16,051 nt of DNA, taken from NCBI GenBank assembly GCA_030632625.1, contig DAOVUK010000013.1, positions 1 through 16,051 on the forward strand. Direction: 5' to 3'. Made by a program: the position numbers and the translations under genes. Under the pieces are notes generated by a model. It was given only the letters and a program-made list of their open reading frames with translations. It made no database searches and was not told the DNA's origin. Numbering within the stretch: the stretch's first letter is position 1; each line of letters begins with the position of its first letter. Of the stretch, positions 1 to 7,329 are shown one piece after another. The DNA is from Gammaproteobacteria bacterium. GTDB lineage: Bacteria > Pseudomonadota > Gammaproteobacteria > GRL18.

Positions 1-1278
1 GCCTTTTACTTCACCCATTTTTTCCATGATGCTGCCCTGATGTTGATCTTCAACATCCAGCATCACTTCTTCAAATGGCTCACTCATCACACCATCAACT
101 TCTTTGGTGATCACTTCCGGTCTGGAAACACCCAGTTCAAAACCTTCACGGCGCATATTTTCAATCAGAATACCCAGGTGCAGTTCTCCACGACCTGAAA
201 CTTTAAATTTATCCGGATCTTCTGTCAGCTCGACTCGCAGTGCAACATTATGCAGCAATTCTTTTTCCAGACGATCTTTAATCTGACGAGAGGTCACAAA
301 TTTACCTTCACGACCCGCAAAAGGTGAGTTGTTGACCTGGAAAGTCATCGTCACGGTCGGCTCGTCAACCTTCAACGGCGGCAGGGCTTCGACAGCATTT
401 GGATCACATAAAGTATCCGAAATATTAAGACCCTCAATACCACAGAAAGCAATAATATCACCCGCCTGAGCTTCCGGCACTTCAATTCTCTCCAGACCTT
501 TAAAGCCGAATAGTTTCAGCATACGGCCTTTACGTTCTTTGCCTTCATGGTCAATAATAACCACTGGGGTATTGGCCTTAATGGTACCCTGCTTAATACG
601 GCCGATACCAATAACACCCATATAACTATTGTAGTCCAGGCTGATCACCTGCATCTGGAACGGGGCTTCAATATCAACATCAGGCGGTGAGACTTTTTCA
701 ACAATGGTTTCAAATAAAGGTGTCATATCACCTTCACGCACATCATCTTCTAAAGAAGCATAGCCATTGATGGCAGAAGCATAAACGATGGGAAAATCCA
801 GCTGATCATCAGTACCGCCCAGGCGATCAAATAAATCAAAAGTCTGATCAATCACCCAGTCAGGCCGGCCGCCGTCACGGTCAATTTTGTTCACCACAAC
901 AATGGGATTTAAGCCCAGTTCAAAGGCTTTTTGAGTCACAAAACGGGTTTGCGGCATAGGACCTTCAACGGCATCAACCAGCAGACAAACACAGTCAACC
1001 ATGGAAAGTACGCGTTCCACTTCACCACCAAAATCGGCGTGTCCCGGTGTATCGACAATATTAATGTGGTAGTCATTCCATTCAATGGCGGTATTTTTGG
1101 ATAAAATCGTGATGCCACGCTCTTTTTCCAGATCATTGGAATCCATCATCCGCTCGGATACTTCCTCGCGCTCATCAAAAGTACCTGATTGTTTGAGAAG
1201 CTCGTCTACGAGCGTAGTTTTGCCATGGTCAACGTGTGCGATGATGGCGATGTTTCTGATTTTACTAATATCTTTCAC
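1..1278 (-). CDS. typA: Ribosome-associated GTPase TypA/BipA, 3' end cut off by the window
   Basis: This is a translational GTPase of the EF-G/LepA family that binds the ribosome and helps 50S assembly and growth under stress or cold (family knowledge). The visible 426 codons begin [21 protein letters not shown], so the P-loop AHVDHGKTT lies at about residues 14-22. ERGITI (switch I), [15 protein letters not shown] (G3) and [12 protein letters not shown] (G4) follow, then the beta-barrel domain and the start of domain III ([22 protein letters not shown], a TypA signature). TypA is usually about 600 residues, so roughly 180 C-terminal residues lie outside. I chose the GTG at 1278 because TypA homologues start only a few residues before RNIAIIAH; a weak GGA lies 8 nt upstream. 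The frame stays open upstream to a stop at 1396-1398, and an in-frame ATG at 1344 would add 22 mostly hydrophobic residues. That ATG has no good ribosome site, so I consider it unlikely. Confidence 0.95.
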   Translation of the reverse strand, partial: MKDISKIRNIAIIAHVDHGKTTLVDELLKQSGTFDEREEVSERMMDSNDLEKERGITILSKNTAIEWNDYHINIVDTPGHADFGGEVERVLSMVDCVCLLVDAVEGPMPQTRFVTQKAFELGLNPIVVVNKIDRDGGRPDWVIDQTFDLFDRLGGTDDQLDFPIVYASAINGYASLEDDVREGDMTPLFETIVEKVSPPDVDIEAPFQMQVISLDYNSYMGVIGIGRIKQGTIKANTPVVIIDHEGKERKGRMLKLFGFKGLERIEVPEAQAGDIIAFCGIEGLNISDTLCDPNAVEALPPLKVDEPTVTMTFQVNNSPFAGREGKFVTSRQIKDRLEKELLHNVALRVELTEDPDKFKVSGRGELHLGILIENMRREGFELGVSRPEVITKEVDGVMSEPFEEVMLDVEDQHQGSIMEKMGEVKG

Positions 1279-1341
1279 TGTGAAAGTCCAAAAATAAGCT
1301 ATAGTTAATAAAGAAAATATCAAGCCAAATAAACCAGGATT

Positions 1342-1377
1342 CATCTCTGACGACATTTCTGACGGCATCTCTGACAA
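1342..1377. repeat. Three-copy 12-bp tandem repeat in the typA leader
   Basis: Units are 1342-1353, 1354-1365 and 1366-1377, consensus CATYTCTGACRR, with 12-bp spacing throughout. On the minus strand each copy ends in ATG, and all three ATGs are in frame with typA. If translated, the copies would encode the tetrapeptide repeat (L/P/S)-S-E-M just ahead of the hydrophobic stretch upstream of the chosen typA start. Confidence 0.8.
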
Positions 1378-1468
1378 ATAGTGAATACATTTAGCTTAAC
1401 CCAGACGAGCTGGATAAGTTTCTTAGTACGAATAAAAACATCGCTTAAGGAACTAAAAGAAAAAGCGC

Positions 1469-1474
1469 ATTATA
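1469..1474 (-). promoter_or_regulatory. Candidate sigma70 -10 box for typA
   Basis: The minus strand reads a perfect TATAAT followed by GCGC. The GC-rich bases just downstream resemble the discriminator of stringently controlled translation-related promoters. The hexamer 17 bp upstream (CTGATT, 1492-1497) matches the -35 consensus only weakly, so the call rests on the -10 and its position about 190 bases before typA. Confidence 0.4.
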
Positions 1475-1578
1475 GCGGAATGTTTGCTATAAATCAGAAT
1501 TTATTCAAATTCAATAAAAATTGACCTAAATATTAAAGTTTTTTTTTAATTATCCGTTATTTTTAAACAGACTATATA

Positions 1579-1686
1579 ATGAATATGCCGTCACAGGCAA
1601 AGGGGCTGGTGGGCATGGTGGAATTTCAGAACAATGCGGTTCCTGTCTTTGATTTTGCCAATCTGGTGAATGTTGCCCGGGCTTAA
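1579..1686 (+). pseudogene. CheW-like domain remnant, 35 codons
   Basis: A short plus-strand frame reads MNMPSQAKGLVGMVEFQNNA followed by VPVFDFANLVNVARA and a TAA. The spacing of P, KGLV and VPVFDF matches the CheW core strand pattern (typically P-x-x-x-KG-hydrophobic-N-x-RG-x-x-hydrophobic-PV-x-D-L). A CheW domain has about 140 residues; only this central part survives. An in-frame stop at 1564-1566 and AT-rich sequence precede it, and there is no ribosome site. It ends 13 bases before the convergent nfeD gene. The likely origin is the 3' end of a chemotaxis CheW/CheV-type or CheW-tailed gene lost by deletion. Homology was judged by eye only; a chance match in a 35-residue frame is possible. 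Confidence 0.5.
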
Positions 1687-1699
1687 TGTGTGAGCCCAG

Positions 1700-2152
1700 T
1701 TAATGCAGCAGCTCAACTTCAAAAACAATACCATCGACTCCGGTTACTCTAACCTGTGAGTTAAGCGGCGCATCTTCACCATGTACACGCCAGGTTGAAT
1801 CATCCACTTTAATCTTGCCGACACCATTGACAATGGGTTCAATCAGAGTGAAGGTTCGGCCGACATATTGTTCAGCTCTGCGGTTTAAATTGGCAACCTC
1901 AGGTTCTTCCGGAGGGAAAAAAGTACGATAGATGCGCCAGGAAACAATGCTTGCAACCGATAAGACAGCATACACAAGCAACTGGGTCTGCCAGCTCAGC
2001 TCAGGACGCAGATACAGTACAAGTCCCACACAGGCTGCAGCGACTCCCAGCCAGAGAAAAAATACACCCGGACTAAATATTTCTAAAATAATCAGTATCA
2101 CAGCAAATGTCAGCCAGTGCCAAAACTCCAGGTGCATAAACAATGATTCCAC
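1700..2152 (-). CDS. NfeD-family membrane protein (short form)
   Basis: This is a 150-residue short NfeD protein. Residues 10-50 contain two closely packed membrane segments, with the conserved LEIFSPGVFFLWLGVAA stretch, and a third segment lies at about 57-75. A soluble OB-fold C-terminal domain follows at about 92-150 (YVGRTFTLIEPIVNGVGKIKV, then WRVHGEDAPLNSQVRVTGVDG). These proteins partner with SPFH/stomatin proteins in membrane microdomains; they lack the ClpP-like protease of long NfeD. The SPFH gene lies directly upstream on the same strand, so the two are probably co-transcribed. The GTG start at 2152 is chosen because a strong ribosome site (AAGGGGAG, 2158-2165 read on the minus strand) sits 5 nt before it. 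An internal ATG at 2137 lacks such a site. E. coli has an equivalent qmcA-ybbJ pair. Confidence 0.92.
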   Translation of the reverse strand: MESLFMHLEFWHWLTFAVILIILEIFSPGVFFLWLGVAAACVGLVLYLRPELSWQTQLLVYAVLSVASIVSWRIYRTFFPPEEPEVANLNRRAEQYVGRTFTLIEPIVNGVGKIKVDDSTWRVHGEDAPLNSQVRVTGVDGIVFEVELLH

Positions 2153-2177
2153 TCTAACTCCCCTTGCAGACTGCCCT

Positions 2178-2319
2178 TAATCAGTGCCCATCCATAAATA
2201 GGCGAATAAATTCGCCCCTACAATTTTAGTATTTGTAACCTACTGAATAATTGAATAATTATTTTGGTAGGGGCGAATTTATTCGCACAAAAAAGCTATT
2301 AATGGATAGACACTAATTA
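2178..2319. mobile_element. MITE-like inverted repeat between qmcA and nfeD
   Basis: This is a 142-bp non-coding element with terminal inverted repeats. The inner arms are perfect over 20 bp: GCGAATAAATTCGCCCCTAC at 2202-2221 pairs with 2267-2286. The outer arms, about 24 bp (TAATCAGTGCCCATCCATAA at 2178-2197 against the complement of 2296-2319), match with a few changes. Each inner arm also contains a near-palindrome, GGCGAATAAATTCGCC. A 45-base AT-rich centre separates the arms, and the right arm has about 8 extra bases (ACAAAAAA). No transposase is present, as expected of a MITE mobilised in trans. Its right end overlaps the stop codon of qmcA. I recall GTAGGGGCGAAT-type palindromes as dispersed repeats in several bacteria, but copy number in this genome is unknown. 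Confidence 0.8.
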
Positions 2320-3243
2320 GTCTGAATTATTCTTTTTATTCACTTCTTTTACTAATTCACTGATACCACCAATAGCACCTATCACCCCTGAAGCTTCCAA
2401 TGGCATAAAGACCAGTTTTTGATTTTCTGCACTGCCAATTTCTTTCAATGCTTCCACATATTTGGTGGCAACAAAATAGTTAATAGCATTAATATCACCT
2501 TTTTCAATTGCCTGAGAAACCATTATAGTCGCTTTAGCTTCTGCCTCTGCCAGTCGCTCTCGAGCTTCCGCCTCACGAAAAGCCGCTTCCCGTTCGCCCT
2601 CGGCCTGCAGAATCACTGCCTGTTTTTCACCTTCAGCACGTAAAATTTCTGACTGCCGTTCTCCTTCTGCTTCAAGAATACTGGCCCGTTTTTCCCTTTC
2701 GGCCTTCATCTGCCGTGCCATGGCATCAACCAGATCCATGGGTGGCGCAATGTCTTTAATTTCTATTCGAGTGACTTTAACGCCCCAGGGTGTGGTCGCT
2801 TCATCAACAACATTGAGTAACTGAGTGTTGATTTCATCACGTTTGGATAATAATTCATCCAGATCCATTGAGCCCATCACCGTCCGGATATTGGTCATGG
2901 TCAGATTAAGAATGGCATGTTCTAAATTATTCACTTCATAGGATGCCTTGGCACTATCCATGGCCTGAAAGAAAACCACACCATCCACTTTAACCATGGC
3001 ATTATCTTTGGTAATCACTTCCTGAGAGGGCACATCCATAACCCGCTCCATCATATTTACCTGATGACCCACTGCATCAAATACCGGAATGATGAAATTT
3101 AACCCGGGGCGTAATGATCGCGTGTAGCGGCCAAAACGTTCAATGGTATATTCCATCCCCTGAGTGACCTTCTTCATGCCCATAACAATTAAAATAAACA
3201 CAAAAATGATAAAACCAATAACAAATGCGTCAAAGCCAGCCAT
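2317..3243 (-). CDS. qmcA: SPFH/band 7 (stomatin-like) protein, QmcA type
   Basis: This 308-residue, membrane-anchored SPFH protein is thought to scaffold membrane microdomains and modulate membrane proteases (family knowledge). An N-terminal membrane segment spans residues 6-24. The band 7 domain follows at about 25-175, with the family hallmarks [45 protein letters not shown] and [16 protein letters not shown] charged coiled-coil rod at about 180-240 is built from 11-residue units ([33 protein letters not shown]), and a C-terminal [16 protein letters not shown] helix closes the protein. The ATG at 3243 has AGGAAGA just upstream. The TAA stop lies inside the outer end of the adjacent repeat element. 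It probably forms a transcription unit with the nfeD gene downstream. Confidence 0.95.
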   Translation of the reverse strand: MAGFDAFVIGFIIFVFILIVMGMKKVTQGMEYTIERFGRYTRSLRPGLNFIIPVFDAVGHQVNMMERVMDVPSQEVITKDNAMVKVDGVVFFQAMDSAKASYEVNNLEHAILNLTMTNIRTVMGSMDLDELLSKRDEINTQLLNVVDEATTPWGVKVTRIEIKDIAPPMDLVDAMARQMKAEREKRASILEAEGERQSEILRAEGEKQAVILQAEGEREAAFREAEARERLAEAEAKATIMVSQAIEKGDINAINYFVATKYVEALKEIGSAENQKLVFMPLEASGVIGAIGGISELVKEVNKKNNSD

Positions 3244-3279
3244 AATATCTTCCTAATCTATTTTTTATCCTATAATGAC

Positions 3280-3308
3280 AGGATAATAGACAGCGGTATG
3301 GGGTTCAA
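3280..3308 (-). promoter_or_regulatory. Candidate sigma70 promoter of qmcA-nfeD
   Basis: On the minus strand TTGAAC (3303-3308) and TATCCT (3280-3285) are separated by 17 bp; each matches four of six consensus bases. The -10 also forms the arm of a small inverted repeat (TATCCT at 3266-3271 and AGGATA at 3280-3285). It lies about 40 bases before the qmcA start. Confidence 0.4.
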
Positions 3309-3322
3309 GGAAATACTGCTTA

Positions 3323-3346
3323 TTTTTTAGCTTTTTTGCTTTTTTT
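3323..3346. other. Phased T-tracts in the divergent qmcA/ttcA promoter region
   Basis: Runs of T at 3323-3328, 3332-3337 and 3340-3346 begin 8-9 bases apart, two of them preceded by GC. Helically spaced A/T tracts bend DNA and can act as UP elements. This block lies directly upstream of the candidate ttcA promoter. Confidence 0.45.
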
Positions 3347-3362
3347 AAAAAGGGGATTCATC

Positions 3363-3371
3363 TGTTATGAT
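3363..3371 (+). promoter_or_regulatory. Candidate extended -10 promoter for ttcA
   Basis: TGTTATGAT is an extended -10 (TGn plus TATGAT, five of six consensus bases). There is no good -35; the T-tracts upstream may substitute. Transcription would start at about 3378, giving a leader of about 60 bases to the chosen ttcA start at 3441. Confidence 0.45.
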
Positions 3372-3440
3372 ACTATTTTTTAAATGACAGGCTGGAAAAT
3401 TCTTTTAAATCAATCAGCTGGTACTGCTGACAAGATAATA

Positions 3441-4208
3441 ATGACTGAACACGACATCATGACAAGAAATTATCTCAAACCACCCAAGAAACTCATGCGC
3501 CCCGTTGGCCGTGCCATTGCCGATTTTAACATGATCAATGAGGGCGATCGCATTCTCTTAGGTGTTTCAGGCGGTAAGGATTCGTTGTCTCTATTACACA
3601 TATTGCACCATTTGCAGAAATATGCACCGGTAAAATTTCAACTCGGCGCAGTTACTGTCGATCCTCAGATTGAAGGCTTTGATCCTTCACCTCTAAAAGA
3701 TTATCTGGCACATTTAGATATCCCCTACTATTTTCAGCAGCAGGCTATTTTAGAACAGGCCGAAGACGCTATGGATGGTGATTCCTTTTGTTCTTTTTGC
3801 TCGCGAATGAAACGCGGTATTCTTTACACCACTGCGAGAAAAGAAGGCTACAATGTTCTGGCTCTGGCACAGCATCTTGATGATCTGGCTGAAAGTTTTT
3901 TAATGTCAGCCTTTCATAACGGCAAACTACAAACTATGAAAGCCAACTATTTTATTCAGGCGGGTGATATTCGAGTGATCCGGCCGCTTGTTTACGTCCG
4001 CGAAACATTGACCAGTGCCTATGCTGAAGCGGCACAACTCCCGGTGATCCCCGATAGCTGCCCGGCCTGCTTTAGTATGCCGACACAAAGAGATCATATG
4101 AAACAATTACTGGCTCAGGAAGAAAAACTCAATTCCCATCTGTTCAACAGTTTACTGAAAACCCTGAAGCCGCTGATGGCAATTGATCATGCATCTAAAC
4201 AACCTTAG
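3441..4208 (+). CDS. ttcA: TtcA-family tRNA 2-thiocytidine synthetase
   Basis: This is an ATP-dependent tRNA sulfurtransferase of the PP-loop family; TtcA thiolates cytidine 32 using an iron-sulfur cluster. The PP-loop SGGKDS is at residues 43-48 from this start, preceded by MINEGDRILLGV. The cluster-type cysteines are C117 and C120 in CSFCSRMKRGILY and a third, C207 or C210, in SCPACFS, the arrangement expected for TtcA. The E. coli enzyme has HRDD and CNLCG where this one has HLDD and CPACF, so it is a divergent member. The protein is 255 residues, shorter than the roughly 310 of E. coli. The start is uncertain: no candidate has a strong ribosome site, ATG 3384 would add 19 residues, and ATG 3459 would remove six. 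Clear homology begins at about LMRPVGRAI. The next gene follows after 43 bases, so co-transcription is likely. Confidence 0.85.
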   Translation: MTEHDIMTRNYLKPPKKLMRPVGRAIADFNMINEGDRILLGVSGGKDSLSLLHILHHLQKYAPVKFQLGAVTVDPQIEGFDPSPLKDYLAHLDIPYYFQQQAILEQAEDAMDGDSFCSFCSRMKRGILYTTARKEGYNVLALAQHLDDLAESFLMSAFHNGKLQTMKANYFIQAGDIRVIRPLVYVRETLTSAYAEAAQLPVIPDSCPACFSMPTQRDHMKQLLAQEEKLNSHLFNSLLKTLKPLMAIDHASKQP

Positions 4209-4251
4209 AAACAAGACATGCCTGGTCTCTACTAAGGAAACAGATTAATCA

Positions 4252-5133
4252 ATGCAAAAAATTTTAATCACTCTCATCTTGCATTTTTTTGCCCTGATGC
4301 CGCTCAGACTGAACCACCTTGTCGGCTCATGGATCGGCCTGATACTCTATTACCTGAAAGGAAAGACCTGGCGTATTTCCAGAATAAATATCCAGCATTG
4401 TTTTCCTGAGATGACTCCAGAGGAACAGGAAGGCATATTAAGAAACAGCCTGATTGAATTAGGCAAGCAGTTGACTGAAATGGGACCCATGTGGCTATGG
4501 CCGGCAGAAAAAACCTTATCACTACTGACACAGGTTTCCGGCAAAGAATATATGGATGCAGCAATGCTGTCTGATAAAGGTGTTTTTCTACTCACCCCGC
4601 ATTTAGGCTGCTGGGAAATTGCCGGCCTGTACCTCGGCGCCAATATTCCTGTCACCATCCTTTATTCACGCCCCAAAATAAAAGCACTGGATGATATTGT
4701 CCGTCAGTCACGCATCCGTTCCGGAGCCACACTGGTTGCTGCCGATGTTTCCGGCGTCAAGAGTATTTTTAAAACACTCAAGCAGGGTAATGGTACAGGA
4801 ATTTTACCGGATCAAAATCCGGAAGATATCAATAGCGGTGTATTCGCCCCTTTTTTTGGTATACCAACACTGACCATGACTTTTATTTCCAAACTGGCCA
4901 GCAAAACCGGTGCATCAATTGTGATAGGCTATGCTGAACGTCTGCCGCAGGGTAAAGGTTATCATCTGCACATAAGAGAGGCCGATCCAAAAATATCAGA
5001 TCCCGATCCTCTTATTTCTGCGACCGCCTTAAATAAAACAGTTGAAGATTATATTAAAGAGATTCCATCTCAATACCAGTGGAGCTATAAACGCTTTAAG
5101 AAACGTCCGCAAGGAGAGAAAAAAATCTACTGA
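4252..5133 (+). CDS. Lipid A late acyltransferase family protein (LpxL/HtrB-like)
   Basis: This 293-residue inner-membrane acyltransferase of the LpxL/LpxM/LpxP family adds secondary acyl chains to lipid A precursors, using acyl-ACP as donor (family knowledge). An N-terminal hydrophobic segment covers about residues 4-35. The catalytic HX4E motif is seen as H117 to E122 in TPHLGCWEIAG. The second conserved block, GILPDQNPEDINSGVFAPFFG, is at about 183-203 with the usual DQ at 187-188. QYQWSYKRFKKRP near the C-terminus is also typical. Which acyl chain it uses, and whether it serves lipid A or another lipid such as ornithine lipid, cannot be read from sequence. AAGGA lies 13 bases before the ATG, a rather long spacing. 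It follows ttcA closely and converges on the GDYXXLXY gene. Confidence 0.9.
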   Translation: MQKILITLILHFFALMPLRLNHLVGSWIGLILYYLKGKTWRISRINIQHCFPEMTPEEQEGILRNSLIELGKQLTEMGPMWLWPAEKTLSLLTQVSGKEYMDAAMLSDKGVFLLTPHLGCWEIAGLYLGANIPVTILYSRPKIKALDDIVRQSRIRSGATLVAADVSGVKSIFKTLKQGNGTGILPDQNPEDINSGVFAPFFGIPTLTMTFISKLASKTGASIVIGYAERLPQGKGYHLHIREADPKISDPDPLISATALNKTVEDYIKEIPSQYQWSYKRFKKRPQGEKKIY

Positions 5134-5184
5134 GAGTCTCAAGCTGATATTGTTAAACAAGCCTGCATCTGACAGCTGAGTTAT

Positions 5185-5820
5185 TTAAAACAAAGTTTCC
5201 TCATATTGTCGAATGCCATTCACTAATAAAGTTTTAATGACAGCATGCCCGTCATCATCAAGGGCAATTTCCAGAGTCACTTTATCACCTGCTTCCGGAC
5301 GTTCCAGTTTTAATCCTTCACCTTCTGGTACAAAGTAATTTTCAATACCATAACTCATACGTAAACTGGTTACATAACTAGCAGTTTTATCATTTCTATC
5401 CCACTGTCTGTTAATCACATGTTTCACCACGCCTTGAATCAGAGCATATTGTTTATTCTGCATCTTTTCAGGATAGTTTTTAAAAAGATTATGTTTGTTT
5501 GAATAAATTGCCTCAGCATTCCAGTATTGACCGGACTGATGTAAAACAACATACACGGTATCATTTTTTTTAAATTTTTGATCCCCGGAAAGTTCGTCCA
5601 GTTGTAATTCATTTATGTCATAATCCAAACGTACATAATCACCTCGAAATAAAGATCGGGGATCAATAGGTTTTGTTTCCAGAACAACAATGGTATCTGA
5701 TGACAGAACGTTTTGACGATTGGCAATCATAGCCGCCAATACTAAGGTCTGCATCAATATAATAAGCAATATGCCGGGAAGAACCGTTTCAGGTAAGCTA
5801 TGGGCTAACTTACTACTCAT
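5185..5820 (-). CDS. GDYXXLXY-domain membrane-anchored protein
   Basis: A 211-residue protein of the GDYXXLXY family, of unknown function. It has one membrane segment at about residues 14-34 and a larger extracytoplasmic region starting near 40. The defining motif is present as GDYVRLDY at 60-67, in the context KPIDPRSLFRGDYVRLDYDI. The rest is predicted beta-rich (DTVYVVLHQSG, ALIQGVVKHVI, YGIENYFVPEGEG, then KVTLEIALDDDGHAVIKTLLVNG). The YGIENYFVPEG stretch is a second conserved family block as I remember it. Its ATG overlaps the stop of the upstream DUF2157 gene by 8 nt (ATGAGTAG), which implies translational coupling. GDYXXLXY proteins are commonly encoded beside DUF2157/DUF4401 proteins, and this arrangement fits. 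Confidence 0.88.
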   Translation of the reverse strand: MSSKLAHSLPETVLPGILLIILMQTLVLAAMIANRQNVLSSDTIVVLETKPIDPRSLFRGDYVRLDYDINELQLDELSGDQKFKKNDTVYVVLHQSGQYWNAEAIYSNKHNLFKNYPEKMQNKQYALIQGVVKHVINRQWDRNDKTASYVTSLRMSYGIENYFVPEGEGLKLERPEAGDKVTLEIALDDDGHAVIKTLLVNGIRQYEETLF

Positions 5821-7291
5821 CTGTAACTCCCCTGCTCTGGTGCTCTTGTGGTTGGTACACTTGTGCTTGGTACACTTGTTGACTCAGGCAGCGAAAACCA
5901 AGCTGACGTCTTTTCTTTTCCAGCCAGAACCCGCCAATTATCAATATCAAACCTCCGATAATAAAAAACAGGGAGCGATCCAGTAAACTCCAGAAGGTAT
6001 CAAAATATCGACTAATCAAAGTAATAGTAAAAATCACAAATGCCGCATTCACATAAAAAAGTTTATGCTCTTTGAGGCCTGAATAAATCAAGCCAATCAC
6101 CAGTAAAAACAATAATAGATTAACAATGATAACCGTATAATTTTCCTTATTCTGAAATAAAGAATCCTGATACCAATAAATATTGAGTAATAATGTGCTA
6201 AACAGGATGAACAACCATAAAATTCCCAGCCATTTATAAAGCGCTACTGGTTTCTTAACTTGTTTAAGATGCACTAAAGAAAGAATTATTACGAGTACTA
6301 TTAAAGCAAGGTGGATGATTAGCCAGCTTAGTTGAGCTTTGCTGCTTTCAGAGGCACTCGTATGTGACAGAGACGGGTATAAATCAAGGCCGGGAAAACT
6401 TAACACATAAAGAAAAATCAAACAAAAAACGAATGCATACCGGGACAGGTTATCTAAAAAATAACGTCCATACTGGCTGAATTTTATTGTTCGGGCCAGC
6501 ATATAAATGACCAGGCCCAGCAGCAGATAAAGTTGTACAATGCAGCCGTCAGAAGCATAACGGGTAAAATTATTAAAACTGAATAGCAACCAGAAAAACA
6601 GACTGAGTATAATAAAATGGGTCGCCAGCTGAAATCTTTGCCGTATTGTTATAACAGCACTAATAGACCAGAATATCAGCCAGAGCCAGTGTATTTGTCT
6701 AAAGTCAAAAATTTCTATCCCGCTCCATAATAATGCTAATACAGCTGCCGCTATCAGGACAGTCTCTGAGCGCATAATAATACTCGTCATTAAGGCACCT
6801 GCCGACCACAAAAGAATACCATCAGGATAGTGACTATCAATATGGTAAATTTGTGCAATCAGCATAATATTATTACCAAATAATAAAACACCTAACAACA
6901 GCAGGGACTGCCCAAGCGCTGGATATCGTTGTCCTGACAAAGCCCATGCAGCGGCAAGATAAGCACCTGTCATTGAAGAAAATAAAAGACTTAATTTAAA
7001 CAGTTTGCTCATACCCTGCCAGTTTGCTGCAAAAAAACTGATGGCACCCGCTGACAACAGCATCACTCCCATAACACCTAAAATAAGACTTAATTTATGT
7101 GACTTGTCGCTTATGCCATTTTTTATCTCTTGCTCTGATAAATCAGTCTTTGATAAACCGGGCCCTGAGTGTTTTACATCAAGCAGGGTATCATCCAGAA
7201 TATTTTGCGCAGAAACTTTATTCAGCCAGCCCTGAGCTTGCCAATGGGGTAATTTTTCCTGAAGTTTTTGATAAAATTGTTTGTTATTCAT
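5813..7291 (-). CDS. DUF2157-domain polytopic membrane protein
   Basis: A 492-residue membrane protein of unknown function. A soluble N-terminal region of about 70 residues (FYQKLQEKLPHWQAQGWLNK, then SAQNILDD) precedes the DUF2157 signature GVMLLSAGAISFFAANWQGMSKLFKLSLL at about 74-105. Roughly a dozen hydrophobic segments follow, ending in a last pair near 430-460 and a basic tail (LEKKRRQLGF). The final 20 residues are a Q/Y-rich run of three pentapeptides encoded by a 15-bp tandem repeat. The protein is longer than simple DUF2157 proteins; the second half may correspond to a DUF4401-like domain, which I could not verify. There is no strong ribosome site at ATG 7291. It lies 38 bases after comM on the same strand and overlaps the GDYXXLXY gene. 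Confidence 0.85.
   Translation of the reverse strand: MNNKQFYQKLQEKLPHWQAQGWLNKVSAQNILDDTLLDVKHSGPGLSKTDLSEQEIKNGISDKSHKLSLILGVMGVMLLSAGAISFFAANWQGMSKLFKLSLLFSSMTGAYLAAAWALSGQRYPALGQSLLLLGVLLFGNNIMLIAQIYHIDSHYPDGILLWSAGALMTSIIMRSETVLIAAAVLALLWSGIEIFDFRQIHWLWLIFWSISAVITIRQRFQLATHFIILSLFFWLLFSFNNFTRYASDGCIVQLYLLLGLVIYMLARTIKFSQYGRYFLDNLSRYAFVFCLIFLYVLSFPGLDLYPSLSHTSASESSKAQLSWLIIHLALIVLVIILSLVHLKQVKKPVALYKWLGILWLFILFSTLLLNIYWYQDSLFQNKENYTVIIVNLLLFLLVIGLIYSGLKEHKLFYVNAAFVIFTITLISRYFDTFWSLLDRSLFFIIGGLILIIGGFWLEKKRRQLGFRCLSQQVYQAQVYQPQEHQSRGVTDE
5837..5881. repeat. 15-bp tandem repeat, three units, in the 3' end of the DUF2157 gene
   Basis: Units are 5837-5851, 5852-5866 and 5867-5881. The last two share TTGGTACACTTGT, and the first matches about 11 of 15 bases. 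The repeat keeps the frame and encodes QVYQA, QVYQP and QEHQS in the tail of the protein. Confidence 0.8.
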
Positions 7292-7329
7292 TATCGCTGC
7301 GATGCCTTGACTAAGAAATCATGAAGCTC

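Larger units (their letters stand above)
1279..1578. other. AT-rich intergenic region between typA and the CheW-like remnant
   Basis: About 300 bases contain no convincing gene. They hold the untranslated (or possibly translated) leader of typA, a three-copy 12-bp repeat at 1342-1377, a minus-strand promoter-like -10 at 1469-1474 and a T-rich stretch at about 1540-1566. No RNA gene or terminator was recognised. Confidence 0.6.

Noticed and set aside
936..1136. A 66-codon minus-strand frame and a plus-strand frame at 1085-1297
   Set aside because: Shadows of the typA coding sequence in other frames.
1679..1697. GGGCT...AGCCC hairpin between the CheW remnant and nfeD
   Set aside because: The stem is only five pairs with a nine-base loop and no T-run on either strand, so it is not a credible terminator.
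4304..4658. Two overlapping minus-strand open frames of 86 and 102 codons
   Set aside because: Both are antisense to the acyltransferase gene, whose catalytic motifs are intact, and neither resembles a known protein.
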